Below, one piece after another: positions 1 to 11,333 of a stretch of 64,000 nt of DNA (position 1 is its first letter; the number at the start of each line of letters is the position of its first letter). The notes under the pieces are model-generated. The model had not been told where the DNA came from and made no database searches. It saw only the letters and a program-made list of their open reading frames with translations. The position numbers and the translations under genes were made by a program. The DNA is taken from contig CM076260.1 of assembly GCA_038380795.1 (NCBI GenBank), positions 76,483,843-76,547,842 of the forward strand. Reading direction: 5' to 3'. Source of the DNA: Pyrocephalus nanus (Eukaryota; Chordata; Aves; Passeriformes; Tyrannidae).

Positions 1-2879
1 TATGTGTTTCTCCACATCGTTTGTATTGATGTATCATTAGTCTGCAATTTCCTTTTCCTTTGCATGCTTTACCTCTGGAAAGCTTCAGCTTATTGAACTA
101 AAAGACTAAAATGCTAATTTCAAATGAACAGAATTTGTCTAGAAATGGAGAGGGATGGAATGTAGGAGGGAAGGATGTCAGAACTTATTGGTGAGCTTTG
201 TCATCCTTTTGAGAGGCTTGTTGCCTGACTTTTCTTAAAAATAAATAGGTGCTTTTATATAGAAAGTGTAATTTAAGTTTAGATGCAAGAAGAAACACTT
301 TCATTTTCCATGAGTGGGAGGTGAAAAATGAGTAATTAGATAGTGCGTCTTGGATTTTCGTGTTCCTAAAGGTGAATGGAGGTATCTCTTTCTAGGTGAA
401 ATGTGTGGCTCAGTTCAGCAAAAAACTGTATACCTGCACTTTTAAATAACGAAATATTTACACCTATTTGTTGACCACAACCAACTGAAAGCATTTTTTT
501 TTTCCCCTTCTTATCTAGGAATTGTCATACCTCTTTTAAGCTACTGAAAATTAAGTGAATGTGATTTTAAAGTATATCGAGGTGCAATGTTGATATGTTT
601 TCTTGATAATGTTACAAGCATCACTTTATTCTGATTATGTCATAAGTATTTACTGCTGTTTTTTATTTTGAGATTTCTAGTTGGATTCTATTTTATAAAT
701 TGTATATCAGCTGCAATTGCAGTTGAAGTTTCTGAATTTCTTCTTTCCTTATACTATAAATCTGTTATTAAAGCAGAATTAGATACTTTCTATGTTATGC
801 CCATTTTTTATTCTGTTTTCTGTTCTACAGTTTATTTTTCTCTTGACAAGCTGTAAAGATAAAAGAGCATCAGTGACAATATTCTTTCCTTACAAATCAG
901 TTTGGTTTGGGGTTTGTCTCTCAGGCTTGGTATGTCACCTCATTTCAGACATCCTGTGCCTGGCTTAGGGAATTGTTTACTCTGGCCTTCTGCACAGAGG
1001 TGCGTTCTGCTGACTCTGAAAAACTTCTAGGTGAGAGTTACTGTCTCAGTTTTCTGAAGCTGTAATCCTGTCAAGTAATCCAATTAATATAGTGCCTGAG
1101 AAGTGCTCAGCCTTCAGAACTTGATGGGGGGGGGACACATTTGTTTCTATGCATGGCATTTGCATTTCTGTTTACGTAAGAAGGCCTTGCTGCACTTTTT
1201 GATTTACTAACAAAATAAACTAACATGGGCTGGAACGCACATTCAGTGAAGGAATGAGTTGGACTGGGTGGTGAACTGTGTGGGTGTGCAAGTGCTAACA
1301 AAAGTTCTTCTTTATGTGACTTGTTATTGATGAGTGAGGTTTTTTATGATGATTTATGTCTGTTACAGAATTACAGTTTGACTATTGGAACCACATCTAG
1401 AGCTTGGGAAGCACACTTTGTTGTAGTAAGTTCTTATTCAAAAGTTACAGTTTGCTATTAGTGATTGTACCCTAGTAAAGTGTTTTATTGGGAGGGGCAG
1501 AGAAACAGGGAATTCTGCAATTGAAATGGGTTTGCAGCCTTACTGTATACCTTTAAACAGAGTAATCAGCTGAAGGAAATAATTACGTTCCTTTCAAAAT
1601 TTCTAGCTGGATCTCATTTTCCCTGCCTGAGGAATAAATCTTTTAAATGAAAGAAATACATAAAACAGGCAGGTTGGTGTAACAGGTTGTTAAAGGTTAT
1701 TCTATTAGCAAAAGACTAGAAGAAAATACTTGTGGGACAAATATATTTTTTTGGCCAGAAGCCTAAAACCCAATTCTATATTACAAAACTGCTTCGAATA
1801 AAAACCTGGCTCTTTTACCTATTGCTTAAAAGATACTGCAGTCTCAATGTATATTAATTGATTTTAGTATATTATCTAGCAGGATAATCTACTCTTCATC
1901 TGTTAAACATTCCATGAAATGATTTGTTGATCCCTGACTGCAAGGGTCTCTATATGGCTATGTAAGTTTTTTATAAATCTTGTTCTGTTCTCATTGACGT
2001 TAATGTCAAACCTCCTCTAGATTTTAACCAGAGCTGAATCATACACTAATTGCGTTGTGTGCTGTTGTATATAATGGCCTAAATGTGTTGAATTCATATC
2101 CTTGTCTGCCATTTTAAGCACAATTAATATTTATCTTGCTTCTGCACTTAAGTGTGTGACCTGGTTTTTGCACAATTAGTTAAAAATTGTGCACTCATTG
2201 CTAACTTCCATCAAAATATTTACATGTAATGGTGAACTGTTCCAACTTTGCCACTCAGATATATCATCTTGTCCAGCTCAGCAAAGGTAATAACCTGTCA
2301 CATGTTCCTCTTTTCTGAGAAGAAATTTGGATTTTTCTTTTTCTACAAATCTCCCTGATGTCTTTGTTAAGAAGATGAATGTCATTCTTGCAGAGTTACA
2401 TTTGTATCTTTTTTTCTGTTATCAGTGTGCTTTTGCTCTGTCTAGCATAAATTTTGTTATGTCGACCATAGAACCCAAAGTCAACTCTAATTTGGATTTG
2501 AGATTACATATAGTGTTTAATTTTCTCAGAAAGTCATCCATGCTGTGGGGGAGTACTGCTTTTTAGGTGCTTGATATGTGCAAAACACTTCTTTTTTCCT
2601 ACTAATTTCTTTTACTATTTTAGTGTCATATTTTTCTTAACATCTTTATAAAAAATAGGTCTTTTTACTTGCTCTGTATTACAAGACTGGGAGATCTGTT
2701 TGTCTTGAAGCTTTTACCTTTGCAATTGCTTTTGTTTAGTTATTGAAGAAAGTATCAATTATATTTCAAGGTAAGAAGCTATCTTGTCACAAAGTTTCTG
2801 GAATGTCATAAGTGCACCTATGATTTTATTTGGTGTCTGCAAGCCTGGCTAATGCCTAATTTAGGAATATCAGCACTGG
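1..2879. other. AT-rich non-coding stretch, no gene seen
   Basis: I see no gene here. All six frames are broken by frequent stops, and the longest open frame is under 80 codons with no family signature. The only local structure is a 9-base G run at 1126-1134. A possible mini-exon at 2740-2770 (acceptor-like pyrimidine tract ending in TTTAG, then about 31 bases, then GTAAGA) is too short to support. No interspersed repeat is recognised. This fits intron or intergenic DNA. Confidence 0.6.
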
Positions 2880-3000
2880 ATGGAACTGAGCTCTTGCGAT
2901 GCAGTGCTGCTTTTACAGCCCCGTGTATTAACTGTGGCCGCGGCGAAATAGTGAAAATTACACACACTTTCAAGTTCATTGTAAAGAGCAGGTAAATCTG
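2880..3000. other. Local CpG-dense spot with an embedded CCGCGG
   Basis: CpG is scarce in this window, yet CpGs fall at 2896, 2922, 2939, 2941 and 2944, and CCGCGG occupies 2938-2943. The segment is far too short and too AT-rich on both sides to be a CpG-island promoter. Retention of several CpGs can mark a conserved, unmethylated or recently inserted element, but the sequence alone does not say which. No open frame spans it. Confidence 0.3.
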
Positions 3001-4109
3001 CTGGTTTTCCGAATAGCTAGTTTGTTATTTCATCAGAATAATTCACTTTGCACTTGAATTGGAGCAGAATATATAATGAGAAAATGCATAGGAATATTCA
3101 GGTTTTTACCTTTTGCCCTCATTTTTTCTACTCTGTCTAGTCCAGCATTTGAACTCCTGGCTTAGAGTAAAACTGAAAGGCTTAAAAAGAAAGATTTTCA
3201 ATCAGTATTTTTGCTTACATGTGGTTTTCATGGCACTATCTGGTAACAGTCCTTTTCCAGCTTATTTCCTGCTGAAGAAGTCTGTAGATTTCTTCAGACT
3301 TACTGGACTTTCCATACACTGAATCAAACCTCTGCTCCCTTGAATATTTCTACAATAATCATTGTTTTCCAGCTGTCTTATCCAGTAACTTCTATTGGAA
3401 AGTAATTATTACAAATGATGGCGTGGTCTTATGACTGTGTTTGCTTAAAATGTTATATAGCAGTTGTTGGGTTTTTCCTTAAACATAGGAGTTAATTTGA
3501 TCAGAGTTAAGAAAATATTGATTCTTGAAAATATACATATATTATTTACTCTTTATGTTTTCTTGATGCTGTTTCATGGTTGTTCTTGACCTTGTAGGTA
3601 TTTGTGTATGGGGTTTTTGGATTTTTTTTTCCTAAACTAACCCTTATATGAAATTGAAACAACATTTTCAAACTTTAAATTCTTTCAAAAACATGTATCT
3701 CTTTCTTTATGGAGAGCCAGCAGGGTCAGTCCTCTTTTGTCTTGAAGAGGACCATCTTAAGAAAAACTGAAGAATGTATAAAAAACCTCTTTCTCTCTTT
3801 TAAAACTGACCTACATTTTTTTGTTCTCCTAATACAACTCTTGCTGAAGTAAAGGGTAATACGTTTCTTGATTTAAATTTTGCATTCTTTTAAAATACAG
3901 TGTATTTTCATAATGAAGATATTATACCATAAAAAGATAAGAGCACTGTAAATATCCTAAACTCATAGTGGTTTTAAAATATAAAAACTTACAGTTTATC
4001 TCTTGTTTTCCTAATATTCTTGTGACTTTTTGACTTTGTTTTTTAATCTCAGGCAATCAGGAGCCATACCTTTTCTTTGTCCTGAAAATTCTGTCTGGTT
4101 TTCTTTTCT

Positions 4110-4123
4110 CCCCCCCCCCCCCC
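4110..4123. repeat. Homopolymer C14
   Basis: This is an uninterrupted run of 14 C preceded by a CT-rich stretch (TTCTTTTCT). It is a simple mononucleotide repeat, likely length-polymorphic and prone to sequencing error. Confidence 0.9.
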
Positions 4124-5032
4124 GCAAGGTGGAAAGCAAGCTCTAGTCTGTGTTCCTCAGTAAGGAGATACAGTATAGTAAAATCATAAAGACATGCATT
4201 TTAAGACTGGAAGACAGTTACCTCATTTTACCTGACATTTTTTTTTGTCTGGTTCAGCTGGAATTGTGAACCTTTTACTTCAAGTGCTAACACAAGATCC
4301 TGATTTCCCTAAACCTGGTGGCCAAGGACTATTTTTTCATTGGATGTGTAAGAAAATCAAATGAGAAAGTGTGCCCAGTCAGTAATATTAGAATTCACTA
4401 GGTTTTGGTTGTGTAACTTCTGTCACATTAATAGTGTTCTTTTGATATCCTATCTAGGCGTGATAGCTAGCACTGTTAGCTGTTGTTTTCATGTCATATT
4501 TTCAGATTCAGTCCTTTGTGCCAAGGTTTGGATTTTTACATGCTGTATGTTGAGACAGTTTTTAGCAAGTAGTAGAGGCAAACAGCGTACACAACACAGT
4601 GCATTGGGATGAGCCCAGTGCTGCAGAACATTAATAATTGCAGAGAGGAATTCTTTGTAGCTCAAGTGTGCACAGAGTCCGTCATGATATTTTGCAATTT
4701 GGAGATGTGTCAATTCAAAATATCATTGCAATTGTTGTTGCACAATGTGATGCTCATGAACTGACTCTGGAGGTTGCCAGAAGCTATTGTTATGAGATTT
4801 GGAGATGATCCAGGGGACAAACAGAGTATTATTAAAGATTAGCTGATGGAGGTGTCGTTCCCAGCTGGTTAGCCAACATGACATCTCTGAAACTGTGGTA
4901 CAGCTTGCAATGCAATGTGGAACCGTCCTCTCCAGTATTGTTTGAAATTGAAGACTTTTCTTATTCAGAAGAATTATTTTTATATTGTGGCTTAATTGCT
5001 TTTTTTTTGGTGTGTGGGTTTTTTTGGTGTGG

Positions 5033-5063
5033 TTTTTTTTGTTTTGTTTGTTTGTTTGTTTTG
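5033..5063. repeat. (TTTG)n-type simple repeat
   Basis: Eight T bases are followed by repeating GTTT units with one irregular unit. It is an ordinary low-complexity tract inside T-rich DNA, with no sign of function. Confidence 0.8.
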
Positions 5064-6284
5064 AGGTCTGTATGTTTTAACAGTATGTTAGGTTACTAAG
5101 ATTGCTTCAGAGAGCTATCAAACCACTGAAAAGTTTCAAAGAACTATTTGTTCTCTTGTTTTTCTTCTTCTTTCTTTTTTTTTTTTCATCAGAATTTGGC
5201 AATTAGGTATCTTGTTGCATTGTTCTGGTACATTTTAGTGATTAGCTGCACACTCAGCTGGCATGGTTTTGTTGGCAAACCAGGTAAAACAGAGGAGATT
5301 TACAATGCATTATTTTAATCTTGGAGGTTGCAAGATGAAGAACAAAAAGGTAATTTTTTTTAATTTTTTTTCTGAAAGATAATTTTAAACCATGAGCAAT
5401 GCAATGATTTATGACTGATCCTAACTATTTAACTTAAATATGGACTGATTTCTAAGCAATACACATTGTGGTATTAATTTTTTTCTTTGTTTTAGCTTTT
5501 CCTTTGGATCAGGTGGAGGGAAATCAGATTGGAGGGCTAGCAAGCAAGATACTGGAGTGCAGGAAACTGAGAAATTAAGTGCCACTTTGTTTAACTACAA
5601 GTTGTAAAGATCACCTGTGGAACAAATATTATGGTTGCAGCCTACTTGTTGCATAAGGAATTTGGGATCTTTGAAATATTTAATCAGTTTAATCTTCAAT
5701 TAAATCTTGCCCCTCTATCCTAATACTCGGTTAAGAATCTCTGTAGAAAGGATCTCTATGAGTATTGGTGTTTGAGCAAAGATAATGAGGGTCCTATGGC
5801 AAAATATATATTTATTACAAGGATAGGTTGGCCACTAGGCAGTGTAGCTTCTGATTTGTGAAAGTTCATCCTCTAAAGAAGAAGCTTAAGTAAAATGTTT
5901 TTGAAAAACAAAACAATCCTCAGAACCCTCTTTAGGCATAAGAAACCCTCACCTGATCTAAGACATACAATCCCTGCATCCTCTACCTCTGCTGCTAAAA
6001 CTGGATTTGTTAAAATGTGTGTCATTGTGGGAATCCATACCCAGACTTCCATCTATAATTTGAAGATGAAGTTGCATTCCACCTGCTGTAAATTGTGTGG
6101 AGACTGATTGATCAAAACTGTAAAGTGTAAGTTAATTATAACCGTCATTGTTTTCCTGATGATTTTTGGCTGCTCCTGGGCATTGAGCAGGTGTTTTAAT
6201 TGAACTGGCATTGTCTTGGTGATTAATGCAGTCTGAATAGTCAAAATTATTAGTAATGTAACACTTGACATTTTTTGGATATTT

Positions 6285-6475
6285 TATGGAATCACTGAGG
6301 TTGGAAGATCATCTGGTCCATTTAGCTTTTGAACACCTCCACAGATTCAGAGATCATAGTGTCATGGCAGTTTATTCCAGTGTTTGCCCACCTAGAGAGG
6401 GATAACAAAGAAGTCATTTCTGGAGTTCAACCTGCCTCACCTCAGGACTTGTCCATAGTTTTAGGACCTGTATTA
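6285..6475 (-). mobile_element. CR1 LINE fragment, 3' end, minus strand
   Basis: Read on the plus strand, the segment starts with a form of the reversed CR1 3' end: ATGGAATCACTGAGGTTGGA, then AGATCATCTGGTCCA. It continues through the usual CR1 block with a CCTCCACAGATTCAG motif and a TTATTCCAGTGTTTG motif. The simple 3' tail repeat is not clear. The copy is short, 5'-truncated and well diverged, so it is an old insertion. The assignment is from remembered CR1 consensus; the inner boundary is approximate. Confidence 0.75.
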
Positions 6476-8221
6476 GTCCAGGCAAGACAGCATGAACTGA
6501 ACCATATAACATGATGGCAGGATTTTTCCATAATGAATAAAAGTACATTTTTAGAAGAACTTGATAAAGAAAAGTCATTTACATTCAGAGTTAAAATGAA
6601 TTCTAATTCATTCAGTCCAAATATACCTTATTCCAACTCTGGACATAGAAGTGAATTACAAGACCTTTTGACACATGGCTTTTCTTTACTTTCCAGAAAG
6701 AGCATTAGAAAGAAATTAAAAAAAAAAAAGTTCTCATTAGGAAGCTACCTACATTTTTTTAAGAACAGTACCTAACTGCTATATACATCACTTCAAAAGA
6801 GAGTTTGGTACAAGGGGAGAAAGATTATATGAATGAACCTTTAGATTGTATTGTAGAATATGCCTAATATGTATGTAAAATATTTTATCACTATCAGAGC
6901 GACTAAAAGACACAATTAATCTGATGGCCACAATGAACAAGAAGAGGAATATCTGCAAATCTCTGTAAATAAACAGATACAAAACCTTAAAATATTAAAG
7001 TTAGCTTTGATTTGAGAGAAATAAATGTTAAAGAGTCTTTTGCAAAGAAATATTTGGGGTCTTTAGGCAGTAGGACAGAAATATTGCATCACTTTGCATT
7101 TGCAAAGCTGGATTTTCCTCCACTGTTTGTTTGCTGTAAATCCAGCCCATGAGTTGTCACAAACTTGACTTATAACCTGAAGACAGAAAAGTTTTGTGTT
7201 TTGGTCTCTAAATCAAAGAAATTTTTTTGTTAGTGTTTCCTAGTTAAGGAGGGGGTCCCTAAACTGTCAGAGAAATTATAAAAATCTGGCTGTATTTGGC
7301 ACTGTTTCAGTGCTAGACTGAAACATTAGATACTACGACATTTACATCTTGATGTTTTAATGTTTCTTATGCGATGCTGTTTTGGTGACAGCAACCAAGT
7401 GGTAATGATGTGATATGCTAGAGTAGGTGACCTGCCTGTGCTTTAACCCAAATTTGACTTAGTTTTCCTTGAAGTGTAGTGTCTTAGTGACTTAAATGGC
7501 ACAAATTGCCTGTGATTTCTCCACATTGACATCTCTGCTCTGTGAGAGGCATCCATAACGGGAGCTTTAAAATAGTCACATTAGGGATAGTTACATGATA
7601 GAGGCTTGTGTTTTCTGTCTAGCAATAGGTGCTGCAGTATTTCGGAGACTGACACAAAGAAACTGTTGACTGGTGCTGGCATAAAACGCTAATTTTGATT
7701 TGAGGTCTGCCTTGCCAGAAGAGCTTTGGCTTTGTTGGACTCTTGACTGCTTGCGTGGGTGTGTGTGTATGAGTATGGATGAAAGTACATGAATGTTTTT
7801 TTTCTGAGTGTTCTCCTGTGTTTAATGTCAATAGAAATCTATTGAAATAATTTAAACCATTGTCAGAGGGCCCAGTCTGTACGGCAGGATCTGCCCTATG
7901 TACAGACTGGTCCTTCTCTTCACCCATTAGTTTGATAAGAGATTTTATATATATATATATATTTATATATGTGTCTGTGTGTGTATAAAATACAATTACT
8001 GTGTATGTCTTAAAGATGTGGGTCTAAGTAGGTCTGAGGAGAGGAGAACAATAGATATCTTTGCTAATGAGACAAAACCTGAGGAGCTAAAATGTATAGT
8101 CAGTTATCAGAGGAAAGACCACAACAGTCGGGTACAAGAGGAAACAAGGGACAAAATTAATTACTGTTATTGATTGTGTTACGTGGTGCCTGGAGGGCTC
8201 AGCTGAGGCGAGGGTTCCACT
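6476..8221. other. AT-rich non-coding stretch with one dinucleotide repeat
   Basis: I see no gene. The stretch includes the TA/TG repeat at 7946-7984. A minus-strand frame of about 100 codons near 7619-7927 reads through a GT-rich patch and gives a His/Thr-rich low-complexity peptide, so I do not treat it as coding. Confidence 0.55.
7946..7984. repeat. (TA)n/(TG)n microsatellite
   Basis: A run of TA dinucleotides with one interruption passes into TGTGTCTGTGTGTGTATA. It is a compound dinucleotide microsatellite. Confidence 0.9.
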
Positions 8222-8390
8222 ATGCTACTGTACAAATGTGCAGTGTGTCACAATTCCTGCCTGAAAGGGACAGACTCCACATAGACAAGATGGGAAACAC
8301 TGAGATGAGATGAAGGGACAGGAAAATGAAGTAGTGTGCCCAGGACCACAGATGATGTCTTGGGGTCCTCTCTAGGCTCCTCTGGATTCA
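8222..8390 (+). repeat. Ancient amniote SINE-like fragment (MIR-type tail)
   Basis: The order of motifs matches an old amniote repeat that I recognise by pattern: TGTACAAATGTGCAGTG, then CACAATTCCTGCCTGAAAGG, then ACATAGACAAGATGGGAAAC, and last GTGTGCCCAGGACCACAGAT. The last block corresponds to the AAGTGACTTGCCCAAGGTCACACAG-like part shared by MIR-type elements. The copy is heavily diverged. The open frame starting at 8336 is explained by this repeat plus its flank. The exact family name cannot be fixed without a repeat-library search. Confidence 0.55.
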
Positions 8391-8582
8391 TGGTGAATCA
8401 GAATATAGAGACTTGGAGAGCTATGCCATTGAAGATGAGGACATACAATACAGACATGATGTGGGGGAATGCTGGAAGTCAGTACATAGATTCGAAGCCT
8501 AATGGACAGAAGACTGGACAAAAAAAGGTGACTGTTTTCAACTTATTCAATAGTTGTAATCAGAAAAATGAAGATGTCTTTG

Positions 8583-8621
8583 TATAAAAGGTATAGCATA
8601 GCTTATAAAAGGTATAGCATA
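8583..8621. repeat. Tandem pair of an 18-bp unit containing TATAAAAGG
   Basis: The 18-base unit TATAAAAGGTATAGCATA occurs perfectly at 8583-8600 and again at 8604-8621, a period of 21. Each copy starts with a consensus TATA-box string. I see no initiator, CpG island or downstream transcript to suggest a promoter, so it is listed as a short tandem duplication. Confidence 0.85.
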
Positions 8622-10513
8622 AAGCATAGTTTTTTGGAAAAAACCCCCACCAACATTACAGTTATTGAATTGAAAGATCTAAATTGTGATTGCCTGGTTG
8701 GTTTGAAATAGAGCATTGTCTTTAATGGTAATACTTCAAAGTAGAATACATCATGATTCCTGTGTTCGTGGCATATCGGAATAAAAGGATTGAGAAGAAG
8801 TTCTTCTTGAGAAGCTATTCTTAATGGAAAAAATGGCAGGTGGGACATAGCAATTATTCCAAATAACTGTACAGCTAGGGAATAACTGTAAAAAATGTAT
8901 CCTGGAGACCTGAAAGTGTTTTACTGTGTGGTGCGGGAGCATACACATCCTCACATAAAATAATATTTGAGTAGAATATTTTGTTAAAAATTAATGGAAA
9001 TAGCAACAACTTTGTTCATGGAACTGTCCCAGGTTTCAAGTGTTAATGGATAAGCTCCAACTCTGCTCCAGCCACATGTTGCAAAACCTGGAGGGAAGTT
9101 TCACATCTGTATAATCTTTTTGTTTTGGGGGCTGTTTTTGTCTGTTCTGATCAAAATAAGTTAGAATTTCCTGAAGTGCCTAAAAAGAAGTTGCAATTAG
9201 AATTGAATAAATGTAGGAAATCTTAGAGAATGTTTCCAAGGAGGTGTAAGTTGGCTTTGAAGGTAATTTTTAACTCCTGTGTTTGTTCCTTCTATGCACC
9301 TACAAAATGTGTGGTGTTTCATGTACGTACAACTCTTTTGTCATCCTCTTTTGCATATGTACCAATATTGTAGGTGGTCAGTGTGGCTTTTATTTGTACT
9401 TAAGAGCTGTCTTATTTAAATGTTATTTTCTTGCAGCTGAATTATGTAAATACAAGATACCTACTGGATGAGAAACCAAAGCACATTGCAGTTTGCTATG
9501 GCATAGTATGGCCACTTAAGTCATGAAAACATGTATGATAAAAATGGTCCTTAATGCTAGCATAAATTTGACTCTTAATTCATGCTCTAAAATCCTAAAT
9601 TGTAGTTAGCTATTGGTTTCCCTCCCTGAACTTTAGTATGCTATCATTATTGTATTTTGGGTGAAATATTTCAGTTGAGGATCATTAATTCTTAGAATCT
9701 GGTTGTTCTGTCTATTCTGTGAAAACAGTGAGAATTCAGTTTGATTTTATTTTTTTTGCTGTTCGTTTCTTAGATATTGTGATTTGTTTGTCCAAGTAAA
9801 ATAATAAACCCCAATTAATTAATAAGGCCTTACAGGTTTTGGGTTTTATGTTCTGGTAAAGCAGTGAATTTGTAGTTGACATCTTGAGTAAGAAAAACAT
9901 TTAATGGTTTAACACAGTGGATTTTTTCTTTGTGGAAGCCACCTTTAGTAAGCTTTGCATAGCTCAAGATTTTCTGGTTTTCTTTCAGTACAGTTAAAGG
10001 AGGCTTTTCTAGCCAGATTTTCTGTCTTTATTTTCCTAGTCAAGTTACTACGCAGATGTCTTCTCAAGGTATTAGTAGGTTGTGAAAAGAACAAAAGATG
10101 ATTTTATGGTTGTGGTTAAGTCTCAGTGAGAACCAAGACTGGCATTTTCACTGGATTTAATGACTCACCTGAAATTTAAATGCAGATCTGTACTGGTGAA
10201 TAAAAAAAGGCAAACAGAAGCAAAGATATGCAACCTGTAATACACTGTTTCTAAAATGAACAGAAATACTGTATGAAGATGGAGTCTGAAGATTTAAGCA
10301 AAACAGGAGTGTCACTCAGCGTGCAGTACCAACTGTTTTCAGCTTGTTTAGTATGCAGGAGCATACTTGCAGATGACTCACAGTTAAAATGCCTTACATA
10401 AAATTGCCAAAGTATTTAGTTCACGTCAGGTGATGGAGAGACACTATAAAAATAGTAATAAAAACTGTATCCAGTTATTCTTACTGGTTTATATTTTTGT
10501 TGATTGTGGTAGG

Positions 10514-10541
10514 TTTTTTTTTTCTTTTTTTTTTTTTTTTT
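10514..10541. repeat. Interrupted poly-T tract
   Basis: Ten T, one C, then seventeen T. It is a simple homopolymer tract with no retroposon body identified beside it. Confidence 0.9.
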
Positions 10542-11129
10542 GTTGTTTTTAAAGATCCCTCTGTGATCTTAAAATATGCAGATAATGCCTTAAAATGAAT
10601 AATTTAAAGAAATAATGCAAGATTGCACTTTTAATTTATGATTTAATGCCAGAAGTTTACCTTGCTCAGGAAATACAAATTCCAGTCTAAAGCAGTGCTT
10701 GCTGTCTGCTTTTATCCTTACTTGCAGTGCTTTTATGTGTTGTATTTATATATTTACCATAGATTACATAACAGTATAAAAGTAACTGAAGGAATGACTG
10801 AAGACCAAGGTGTCCATTTTGTTCAGTATTTTATCTCTGGTAGTGGTCAATAAGAGAGAGAGGAGAGGACAAGAATATACTTTCCTTTGTCTGCTCTCAG
10901 TCTGTAGTGGTTTGTGTCTTAGGGGAATTCATCTCAGGCTTGGTGACACTGAATTTGGTGGCAAATTATGTTCTGCAGCTGCTGTGTATGTTGCATGGTG
11001 AAGTGTCACTTTCTGTTTGTTTTGAAGCTGCTGGGTGCAACTTTTAATTGATGATTCCTAGTTCTGGTACTGGAAAGGGCAGTGAATCATAACTGAAAAT
11101 GTTACTGCATGCATTTGCCATTGCTATTA

Positions 11130-11150
11130 TTTTTTTTTTTTTTTTTTTTT
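11130..11150. repeat. Poly-T tract (21 T)
   Basis: Twenty-one uninterrupted T bases. Together with the tract at 11260-11333 it creates low-complexity open frames on both strands, poly-Phe on the plus strand and poly-Lys on the minus strand; these are artefacts. Confidence 0.95.
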
Positions 11151-11257
11151 GGTAGGCTTAAAGCAAAAAGGTTCAGATTTTCTTAATCTGTTGCTCAGTC
11201 TTGCAGCAGAATCAGTTTTTGAAAAAAAGGAGTTGTTTTTTAATTTTAACTGGAGGT

Positions 11258-11259
<2 letters not shown>

Positions 11260-11300
<41 letters not shown>

Positions 11301-11333
11301 TTTTTGTTTTTTTTTGTTTTTTTTTTTTTTTTT
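11260..11333. repeat. Long poly-T tract (T40, then G-interrupted T runs)
   Basis: Forty uninterrupted T bases (11260-11299) are followed by T5, T9 and T17 runs separated by single G bases. The near-perfect run suggests a young or rapidly mutating homopolymer. CR1 does not normally end in poly-A, so CR1 is not the explanation. No AATAAA-bearing retroposon body is evident on either side. Confidence 0.95.

Larger units (their letters stand above)
3001..6284. other. AT-rich non-coding stretch with simple repeats
   Basis: I see no gene. The stretch holds a 14-base C run (4110-4123), a TTTG-type simple repeat (about 5033-5063) and a pyrimidine tract (about 5155-5186). Open frames are short, overlap on opposite strands and have no recognisable domain. 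Nothing else stands out. Confidence 0.55.
8391..11129. other. AT-rich non-coding stretch
   Basis: I see no gene. Local structure consists of an 18-bp direct repeat near 8583-8621 and an interrupted poly-T tract at 10514-10541. Short open frames show no homology that I recognise. Confidence 0.55.

Noticed and set aside
2740..2770. Mini-exon-like segment between a TTTAG acceptor and GTAAGA
   Set aside because: Thirty-one bases with an unremarkable peptide; such pairs occur often by chance in T-rich DNA.
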